Positions 1 through 6,264 of a stretch of DNA of 28,008 nucleotides are shown piece by piece (position 1 is the first letter of the stretch; each line of letters opens with the position of its first letter). The position numbers were made by a program, and so were the translations under genes. The notes under the pieces were generated by a model, which did no database searches, was not told where the DNA came from, and saw nothing but the letters and a program-made list of their open reading frames with translations. The DNA is from Lachnoclostridium sp. UBA5890 (GTDB lineage: Bacteria; Bacillota; Clostridia; Lachnospirales; Lachnospiraceae): positions 1-28,008 of the forward strand of contig DJEU01000005.1 in assembly GCA_002431395.1 (NCBI GenBank), in the 5' to 3' direction.

Positions 1-23
1 TACAACTATATTTTACCACAACA

Positions 24-902
24 TTAGTATGCAATTCCGCCAATCAAAAATGCGTGATCGCTCATCTTATCTGTAATCGTGGTGTCATCAATTTGTGTAA
101 TTTTGGCTGAAACACCTGTGTCACAAATCAACCCCGAAGAATATAATATATAATCCAATCTGTTCTTTGAGGTTCCATTTATCCATGTAGCCTTCTTCTT
201 ATCCTTCGGTAATACCGGATCTAGCATAGGACTATCAATGAATGTGTCTAAGTTTTCAATAAAGGAATCGTCAGGAGGAGTATTAAAATCACCTAATGCA
301 ATAAAATTAATATCCGGCTCTGCTAATTTGCTTACTGCCCTAACAAACTTGGCTCTCAGCTCCTCTCTATCCTGCTGGAACCGCTCCGACCTATCCTCAC
401 AGCAAGTGTGTGGGATATGAACATTCAATACTCTTAGGCATAATTCATCTGTTGTATTGATGGTAACATAGTTATACAGTAAATTATTCTCTAAATCATC
501 CAAGGTATCGATTGAATACGATTCGCATATGTTCTTTCTAATTAACATAATTGAAATGGCACTTTTAGGCTGATTGTTATATCCCGCCGGTAGAACAATG
601 TGATACTCAGGGAACCATTTTTCTAATGTTTCTAGAGATTTGCCTCCAGATAACTGTACTTCTTGAAGTCCTATAATCATTGGATCAGAGACCCTTTTTC
701 GAATGTATTCACAAGTACGTTCCATCCTTTGTTTCCATCCCTCATCTGTGATTTTCCATGCCCATCCGGCCATGTTTAAACTTACAATTTCTCTTTCCAT
801 AATTAAAATCACCTTTTGGTAGTCTTTTGTTAATTGAGCCCATCCTAGTCCTTGCGCTCTTTCTTGTCCTTCGCTTACTATAATCTTTTTTTCTTCTTTC
901 AT
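24..902 (-). CDS. Endonuclease/exonuclease/phosphatase (EEP) family hydrolase
   Basis: A 292-residue protein of the EEP fold (DNase I, exonuclease III, inositol phosphatase family), metal-dependent phosphoesterases that mostly cut nucleic acids. The family's catalytic residues are visible in order: the metal-binding Glu in GLQEV (E81), GDFN (204-207, with the conserved D and N), the Asp in NRLDY (D250) and the terminal SDH (281-283). The EEP domain begins near residue 38; the first ~35 residues are a charged extension. There is no signal peptide, so it is probably cytoplasmic. The start fits an AAAGGAG site seven or eight bases upstream. It is the last gene of the leftward accessory block, after the 171-residue gene and a terminator-like hairpin, and I see no clear promoter of its own. 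The substrate (DNA, RNA or another phosphodiester) cannot be read from the sequence. Confidence 0.85.
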   Translation of the reverse strand: MKEEKKIIVSEGQERAQGLGWAQLTKDYQKVILIMEREIVSLNMAGWAWKITDEGWKQRMERTCEYIRKRVSDPMIIGLQEVQLSGGKSLETLEKWFPEYHIVLPAGYNNQPKSAISIMLIRKNICESYSIDTLDDLENNLLYNYVTINTTDELCLRVLNVHIPHTCCEDRSERFQQDREELRAKFVRAVSKLAEPDINFIALGDFNTPPDDSFIENLDTFIDSPMLDPVLPKDKKKATWINGTSKNRLDYILYSSGLICDTGVSAKITQIDDTTITDKMSDHAFLIGGIAY

Positions 903-925
903 ATTTTTTCTCCTTTATTTTTTAT

Positions 926-1092
926 TTTCAGCCGGGCTATTATTTAATGCGTTTTTGCAAAAAAACCAGCTGGTTTTTCATTTCCAACTGGTTTTTCTCT
1001 TTTTTTGCATTTTGCACCGGGCTATTATTTAATAGTAGATGGTCTGTTTTTATAACAAATGCTTTTTCTCCATGACCACCATTTTCTAAAAT
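926..1092 (-). repeat. Duplicated module, copy 1: decayed gene 3' end plus terminator
   Basis: This stretch is a direct repeat of 1812-1958. Read on the minus strand it starts with about 60 bases matching the last codons of the 350-residue gene (peptide like ILENGGHGE...AFVIK, against ILEDGGHGEAFVIK in the intact gene), now out of frame near its end. A terminator hairpin and the sequence leading to a ribosome site follow. The homology stops at the base next to the stop codon of the 171-residue gene (1093-1095). Copy 1 has an 18-base internal insertion, itself a diverged tandem copy of the terminator arm. It is the scar of a lost paralogue or of an unequal recombination. Confidence 0.85.
959..996 (-). 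terminator. Terminator-like hairpin before the EEP gene
   Basis: On the minus strand the arm AAAAACCAGTTGG pairs, with one G-U, to CCAGCTGGTTTTT across a short A-rich loop and runs into a tract of seven T. It lies between the 171-residue gene and the EEP gene, so it would at least attenuate transcription into the EEP gene. Confidence 0.7.
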
Positions 1093-1608
1093 TTATTCGA
1101 TCAAGCACCTGCATTCCTGATCACATTCCTCTGCAAGTTCCTCATCTGTCTGAAATTCATCATAGACTGCGGCAATTAGCGCTCTATGTTCTTCCAGGCT
1201 AAACGGAATCGTTTGAAATATTAAATCAGCAGCAGAATAGAGAAGATTCGAGAAATCTGTAGTAAGTCCTAAGACTGACATATTATGTATTTTACCGTCT
1301 TCATTGCAGATCTGGAGAACGGTCAATGCCATCCCTTCTCCTTTTTCGAAGGTTTCTGTTTCAAAATCAGCCGATAAATGCGGAGAATATGGTGCCGATA
1401 TCCAAGGGCAATTTCCATATTTCATCACTAGAAAAATAGTATTGTAAATCGGTATAAACCTAAATTCAAACTTTCCATCGAGTGGGTATCTTTCGATATT
1501 CTCCCGGCTCATGATAAGAAGGATCTGATTGTCAATCAAATCAAATTTCATCGTCTCTGGGTATCCACTATACTTTTCAACCGTCATTCCAATTCCAAAA
1601 ATTTCCAT
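1093..1608 (-). CDS. Uncharacterised 171-residue protein
   Basis: I do not recognise a family. The protein is soluble, without signal peptide or membrane span. The middle is aromatic and beta-rich (FEFRFIPIYNT, NCPWISAPYSPH around residues 47-77), and the C-terminus is acidic and cysteine-containing (CDQECRC). The ribosome site is weak (AAGG about eight bases upstream). A short reading frame and an 11-bp hairpin lie immediately ahead, so translation may be coupled or controlled. Its stop codon coincides with the edge of a repeat derived from the 350-residue gene, suggesting it entered or replaced something at that spot. Co-directional with the RdRP-like operon upstream and the EEP gene downstream, it may be an accessory component, but that is only neighbourhood inference. 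Confidence 0.6.
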   Translation of the reverse strand: MEIFGIGMTVEKYSGYPETMKFDLIDNQILLIMSRENIERYPLDGKFEFRFIPIYNTIFLVMKYGNCPWISAPYSPHLSADFETETFEKGEGMALTVLQICNEDGKIHNMSVLGLTTDFSNLLYSAADLIFQTIPFSLEEHRALIAAVYDEFQTDEELAEECDQECRCLIE

Positions 1609-1611
1609 TTT

Positions 1612-1644
1612 TTAACCTTGTGTGATAATTAGAAAGTTAATCAT
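1612..1644 (-). CDS. Possible 10-residue leader peptide (MINFLIITQG)
   Basis: An ATG follows a GGAAAG ribosome-like site, reads ten hydrophobic-leaning codons and stops with TAA three bases before the ATG of the 171-residue gene. The hairpin at 1621-1648 lies inside it. Translational coupling of the next gene is plausible, but so short a frame could be chance. Confidence 0.25.
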   Translation of the reverse strand: MINFLIITQG

Positions 1645-1648
1645 CACA
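1621..1648 (-). promoter_or_regulatory. 11-bp inverted repeat ahead of the 171-residue gene
   Basis: The arms TGTGATAATTA and TAATCATCACA on the plus strand are complementary at ten of eleven positions (the other is G-U in RNA) around a six-base loop. No T tract follows, so it is not a terminator. It could be an operator or an mRNA hairpin that controls access to the next ribosome site. Confidence 0.45.
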
Positions 1649-1670
1649 CTTTCCTTTCTTTTAATAGTAA

Positions 1671-1784
1671 CTAATCATTCCATATGAAGTCTAATTCATA
1701 TTCCAGATCTTCATCTGTTGTTGCATTTGAAAACATACCAAACAATACGTCATCAATATCAATTTCTTCTTCATCAAATTTCAT
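1671..1784 (-). CDS. Small acidic protein, 37 residues
   Basis: The frame reads MKFDEEEIDIDDVLFGMF and ends ...YELDFIWND. It has one of the best ribosome sites in the window (TTAAAGGAGG, seven bases before the ATG), which is the main reason to call it. About 15 of 37 residues are Asp or Glu and almost none are basic. Such small acidic proteins are often inhibitors, antitoxins or DNA mimics, but nothing here proves that. It sits between the terminator of the RdRP-like operon and the 171-residue gene, on the same strand. Its upstream region is the duplicated module shared with the EEP gene. Confidence 0.6.
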   Translation of the reverse strand: MKFDEEEIDIDDVLFGMFSNATTDEDLEYELDFIWND

Positions 1785-1811
1785 TTTTTTCCTCCTTTAA
1801 TTAATTTGTAA

Positions 1812-1958
1812 TTTCAGCCGGGCTATTATTTAATGCGTTTTTGCAAAAAAACCAGCTGGTTTTTCTCTTTTTTTGCATTTTGCACCGGGCTATTATTTAA
1901 TAGCAGATGGTCTGTTTTTTATAACAAATGCTTCTCCATGACCACCATCTTCTAAAAT
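1812..1958 (-). repeat. Duplicated module, copy 2: 3' end of the 350-residue gene plus terminator
   Basis: This is the intact counterpart of 926-1092. It covers the last ~22 codons of the 350-residue gene, its terminator and the start of the leader of the 37-residue gene. Within each copy the 17-base string CCGGGCTATTATTTAAT occurs twice, flanking the terminator (copy 1: 932-948 and 1017-1033; copy 2: 1818-1834 and 1885-1901), so each module is also an internal direct repeat. Confidence 0.85.
1845..1866 (-). terminator. Terminator of the RdRP-like operon
   Basis: On the minus strand a perfect palindrome (AAAAACC-AGCT-GGTTTTT) ends in seven T, about 30-50 bases after the stop codon of the 350-residue gene. 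The stem is short in G-C pairs, so readthrough into the 37-residue gene is likely. Confidence 0.65.
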
Positions 1959-2945
1959 CCAATAATCCTCTTCGTAAGCTTCCCACCCCTCAGTATCAAT
2001 AATCTTAAACCCATTTTCTGAAATAAAGTTTGAATCAATACTCATCTTTACAAAAGTTCCGTAAGATTCCGCTGACATAATCGGCTGATCATCCTTCCAT
2101 TTGAAACCGTCCAACAGCCATGCAGATTTATCCCCCTTACTATCGTCTCGTCCATACCATCCGAATAGCCTTCCCTTTTGTATCAAAACCGCTTGTTGTT
2201 TTCCTGAATGTTTCGCTTGCCAAATCGGATGTTCTTCCTGCCAAATCAAAAAAGCAATAATGTTTTTCAACATTTTCAACTTCGTTGAAGCATGTGTTCC
2301 CTTTTTATAACTACTATACAGATAATCAAATCTTTTCATTGCTTTGTTTAAATCAGCATCATCCTGCTTCTTTGATTTTCGTTTTTTAGAAGATCCTTCC
2401 ACTGTTTCCTTCTTAATAATACAATAGCGCTTCTTTAATGGACCAAGTGAAAATGCATCCGCAATAACATTCGCAAATGTAACTTCTTTAGCCTTATAAT
2501 CATAAGACGAGTTAAATTTTTCCTGCCATTTTTTCTTGCAACACTTCCATGCGTCATCCGCTTCTTTTGCTTTCCTTACTTTTTTTATGTAATGATGTGT
2601 CCAATATGTTTTCAGCCACTCTTTCGTTACTTTCTCTTCTTCAAACCAAGCATTTACTGTTTTTTCAATCTCATCTTCAGTATCTGCATCATTGGCAAGA
2701 TCGAATCCACACCACTTATTGAGCACAAGTTTAGCTGCCAAAATACAGTTATCCGTATCTCCCGCAAACTTTTCTGCTTGTTTTGAAAAAATGAACCCTC
2801 TTGCTATTATTGTAAGAACCGCACTAATTCCATTCAATTTATATTTTTCAGGAAATGAATCTGTCAATAACATCGGCTGCAGTCTTGGCTCTTCATTTTT
2901 AGGATTTTGCGTATACGCCGTAAATTCCATTATTTCATTTAGCAT
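1893..2945 (-). CDS. Uncharacterised ~350-residue protein, third gene of the RdRP-like operon
   Basis: I recognise no family. It has no signal peptide or membrane span. A strongly basic linker (SSKKRKSKK near residues 187-195) separates a helical, charged N-terminal half from a C-terminal part rich in Trp and aromatics (EEHPIWQAKHSG, RLFGWYGRDD, EGWEAYEEDYWIL). The basic linker could bind nucleic acid. Two ATGs compete: 2951 has only three bases to its GGAGG, while 2945 (used here, 350 residues) has nine. From 2945 it overlaps the polymerase gene by 11 bp, the same overlap as between the first two genes, so the three are surely co-transcribed and probably work together. A decayed copy of its 3' end lies at 1034-1092. 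Confidence 0.75.
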   Translation of the reverse strand: MLNEIMEFTAYTQNPKNEEPRLQPMLLTDSFPEKYKLNGISAVLTIIARGFIFSKQAEKFAGDTDNCILAAKLVLNKWCGFDLANDADTEDEIEKTVNAWFEEEKVTKEWLKTYWTHHYIKKVRKAKEADDAWKCCKKKWQEKFNSSYDYKAKEVTFANVIADAFSLGPLKKRYCIIKKETVEGSSKKRKSKKQDDADLNKAMKRFDYLYSSYKKGTHASTKLKMLKNIIAFLIWQEEHPIWQAKHSGKQQAVLIQKGRLFGWYGRDDSKGDKSAWLLDGFKWKDDQPIMSAESYGTFVKMSIDSNFISENGFKIIDTEGWEAYEEDYWILEDGGHGEAFVIKNRPSAIK

Positions 2946-5900
2946 TCTCATCTTCCTCCGTTTTTAAGCATTTTTCAATTTCTTCCCATGAAAAGAGATC
3001 CCAGAAAATTTTTCTACGTGTACTGCTTTTCGCTGTAACTTGATACATTATTCCCACTTTACTTTCCAGTGATAAGGAAGTATCTTCCACTAATTTCCTT
3101 AATCTCTCTATACAAATCTTGTAAAGACGCAAATCCACATTTTTCAAATTACTATCATAATACGCCTTTACTACTTCTTCTAAACGTTTTGCAAATTCTC
3201 CTTTCTTTTCTTTTTCCGACAGATCTTTATTCTTCTCTTCGACCCTGGCTTTTATCGTTTCAAATTCTTCCACTCGTTTTCCTTTTATAATGTCTATAAG
3301 GTGCCAGAGTATTTTATACCCGCCCTGGTTGAAATGAAACAATAGATTTTTTTCTGCATCTGAAAGAGAGCTGCTCACGTTGCTACCAATAATAGCGTTC
3401 AGTTTTTCTTCGCGCTCTTCCTGTGGTTGAAACTGCCATTTAACTTTGTTAAAGTTCTCTTTAATATCGTTGATGTCGTTTACAATAGCACTTTCCAACT
3501 TTCTTTCTAATTCGGGAATAATTTCCTTCCATAAATATTTAGCATTCTCTTTATCATATATTTTTAAAATTAATTCATAAAGATTTTCTTCTCCATGATT
3601 TTCTTCATTTTTTTTTATTTTTAAGCGCTTTAATAACGTGGTTTTATAAAAAGAATAAATGCTGATAATACTGTCATATTTTTCTTTAAATTCTCTTCCT
3701 TTATCCTCGTCACCATAAGCATTATTTTTAAATGGTCTAAATGGGCTGCATCTTGTATTTCCTTTCTCTTTTTTCTCTTTCAATTTCTTCTGATAAGCAA
3801 TATATTCTTCCGCAAATAAAACCGGTAATTGATTGACCTTTGTTCCTGTATTTGGTTCTTCTGGCAACACAAAAACTGCGTGGTTTTTCTTACTATTTTT
3901 TAAACTCACCTCAATCTTTTTATGATCTTTAACAACACATAGAGCATCAAATTGATATCCATCGTCCGATCTAAGTGCCTCAAATTGCTTTATAAATTTA
4001 AGATATCCTGATTTTGGAATATCCTGGCTTAATAGCATACTTAAATCCGGATGTTTTCCATTTTTGGCTGCATCTATATCCAATCCCGTCAACAATGTAC
4101 ACATCCAACAGGCCATTTTCCCCTCTGAAGGCTCATCACTGCTATACTCTTTTTGTGCAATCGAAATTGCTTCATTAGATATTAGCCCAATGCTATTTGA
4201 AAACGTATTTCTAATATGTTCATACGGAACTTGTTTCGGAACCGTTTCCTCTTTCGCTTTTGTCTCCGGAATTTTAATAATCGGAAGTTCTCTCTTAAGC
4301 CACGCATTAGCATAACAGCCGTCGTGCACTGCCTGAACCACAGTTTCATCAAATACAACTTGTACCAAATCCCCATCAAAATCAGCGCCTCCAAGACACA
4401 ATGGCACTGTCGAGCCTCTAGGGACCATTACAACCCCAGTTAAACGTCCAAAATATTCCCCATACATCTTCACATACCTTTCATATTGTTCTTGTGTTGG
4501 CATTCTAACCGTTCTAAAGAAAGTTTCCTCGTCTCCTGGTTTCAAAAAGGGCTGCAACAAGCATTCTTCATTTCGCGCCAAATGCGGGCTTCTGAAAAAA
4601 GCAGCATAACCGCTATATTTATAATTCTTGTTTCCTTTAAAAATACCCGCATCTTTCTTCCCTAAAGGCAGATAAAATCTCATAAACAAACATCTTAGAT
4701 AAAAATTTTGTACAGCCCTTGGATTCTTAAGCAGCAATGCAAGTAATGGCATCAAATCCCGACATAAGTATCTTGTCTGCCCAATTACCGGGATTTTGCC
4801 ATTTGCTATTTTAGTTATAAGGCCTTTCTGAATATTTTTTAACTGTTCAGCAATATAAATATCATTTTGGAATGTTTCATCTTTTATAACCGCTTTTTTC
4901 CAAGTCGGTGTTTTGCTTTCTAATTTCTTTCTATCGGAGTCTTCAAAATCAATTGCCTCCTCTGAATTCCACTCTTTTACATATTGTAATGGATCCTCAA
5001 CAAATTTCTTTGTCGATTTCATTACATTCTCAAACTCTTCATCTGACAGTTTAAGTGTATTAACCATCTGATAACTCAGGTGCGTATATTTGGAATGACC
5101 ATATGGTAAGTTTGTTCCACCAACATACAAACAATGCCTATACTTATTCAAAGCATCGCAATAAAATTCCATCGGATCCTCTATGTTTTTTTCATTACAA
5201 TACTCTTTAATCCACTTCATCCCTTTAAACATAGACTCCGTCAGCAAAATATGTGCTTTTTTCAAATCACGTGTTATCCCGAATGCATCTTCATAATCGT
5301 ATTTCTTTTCCTCCCATCCCTCCTCATCATAATCTTCTATAAATCTTTTAAAATCAACTTCATGCAGCATTCCTTTTATAAATGGCATTCTAACTTGGAA
5401 TGATGTTGCACCGGAAATGTGTAATTTCTCATTAATACGCTCTGCATATTCGGGTGATATCATCCCAACTCCATCAAACGGCGTTTGTACATCCTCTCTT
5501 GCTTTTATTTCAGCATCCTTAAATTTCCAATTGCTTTTATTCGTATTCCCACTCTCTTTTTCCTCTGCTGTTACAATTTCCTCTGCCGTTACAATCGGAA
5601 TGTTGATTTCATTGCCCCGGCCAAGCAAATAAGACCCCTTTCCATTTACCCGTTTCTCATTTATTATTATCAAAGTTTCCGGAGAAATCTTTATATCTTC
5701 ATGATCAATTCTCTTTGAAGAAGACAAATATAACCCTCTGTATGCATAATATTTACTTAAAACAACACTTATTTGTGAAAAATCAATCCCCAAATTCAAT
5801 TTCTCATTCATATCTTCAAAATAGTCTTCTCTAATAAATGTAATCCTGCTATTTCGACTCATATTCCCGCTTTTGTCAAATGGAATAAAATGCACAAGGC

Positions 5901-6264
5901 GATCTTGCTCATACTGTATATCCAATCCATTTTCAATTAAATCTTGTACATTTTTTTCAAGATCCTGCTGTTTGTCTACATCCTCTTCCTCTTTTTCTAG
6001 AAATTGAAATATTTTTTCAAAATCCACAATAATCAATTTATCCAGTAACCATGAACTGTCACTTGTATCACCACTTCTCTTTTGAGTTTCAAAGAGAATC
6101 TGGTGATATAACGGGCACTCGTTAAAATCTGCAATTTGCTTCACTACATAACGATAACTAATTTTGTTATTTATATCAAACAAATAGTTATTTTCTTTTT
6201 TCTCGCAATATTCAAAAATATTATTTGCGCTTAGCGTCATAATTTGTGGAATATTATTCGTCAT
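2935..6264 (-). CDS. RNA polymerase of the eukaryotic RdRP (QDE-1/RDR)/YonO superfamily
   Basis: A 1109-residue two-barrel (double-psi beta-barrel) nucleotidyltransferase. Family hallmarks appear in order: FDGVGMIS (263-270, like the SDGxGxIS motif of cellular RdRPs), FQVR...KG (289-298, first-barrel Lys), an RNEEC...LKPGD stretch (564-578, like the RNPCLHPGD motif of plant and fungal RdRPs) and the metal-binding DFDGD (D628, D630, D632; second barrel). Known members are RNAi RdRPs, which copy RNA, and phage SPbeta YonO, a DNA-directed single-subunit polymerase, so the template cannot be decided here. The C-terminal ~270 residues are helical and Lys/Glu-rich. A TTG at 6270 would add two residues; the ATG fits the GGAG site better and gives an 11-bp overlap with the upstream SGNH-nuclease gene. 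The catalytic triad is complete, so it should be active. Confidence 0.88.
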   Translation of the reverse strand: MTNNIPQIMTLSANNIFEYCEKKENNYLFDINNKISYRYVVKQIADFNECPLYHQILFETQKRSGDTSDSSWLLDKLIIVDFEKIFQFLEKEEEDVDKQQDLEKNVQDLIENGLDIQYEQDRLVHFIPFDKSGNMSRNSRITFIREDYFEDMNEKLNLGIDFSQISVVLSKYYAYRGLYLSSSKRIDHEDIKISPETLIIINEKRVNGKGSYLLGRGNEINIPIVTAEEIVTAEEKESGNTNKSNWKFKDAEIKAREDVQTPFDGVGMISPEYAERINEKLHISGATSFQVRMPFIKGMLHEVDFKRFIEDYDEEGWEEKKYDYEDAFGITRDLKKAHILLTESMFKGMKWIKEYCNEKNIEDPMEFYCDALNKYRHCLYVGGTNLPYGHSKYTHLSYQMVNTLKLSDEEFENVMKSTKKFVEDPLQYVKEWNSEEAIDFEDSDRKKLESKTPTWKKAVIKDETFQNDIYIAEQLKNIQKGLITKIANGKIPVIGQTRYLCRDLMPLLALLLKNPRAVQNFYLRCLFMRFYLPLGKKDAGIFKGNKNYKYSGYAAFFRSPHLARNEECLLQPFLKPGDEETFFRTVRMPTQEQYERYVKMYGEYFGRLTGVVMVPRGSTVPLCLGGADFDGDLVQVVFDETVVQAVHDGCYANAWLKRELPIIKIPETKAKEETVPKQVPYEHIRNTFSNSIGLISNEAISIAQKEYSSDEPSEGKMACWMCTLLTGLDIDAAKNGKHPDLSMLLSQDIPKSGYLKFIKQFEALRSDDGYQFDALCVVKDHKKIEVSLKNSKKNHAVFVLPEEPNTGTKVNQLPVLFAEEYIAYQKKLKEKKEKGNTRCSPFRPFKNNAYGDEDKGREFKEKYDSIISIYSFYKTTLLKRLKIKKNEENHGEENLYELILKIYDKENAKYLWKEIIPELERKLESAIVNDINDIKENFNKVKWQFQPQEEREEKLNAIIGSNVSSSLSDAEKNLLFHFNQGGYKILWHLIDIIKGKRVEEFETIKARVEEKNKDLSEKEKKGEFAKRLEEVVKAYYDSNLKNVDLRLYKICIERLRKLVEDTSLSLESKVGIMYQVTAKSSTRRKIFWDLFSWEEIEKCLKTEEDENAK

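Noticed and set aside
932..1901. Repeated 17-base strings as a possible CRISPR array
   Set aside because: Only four copies in two pairs, unequal spacing, and the sequence between is a terminator or genes rather than spacers; no cas genes.
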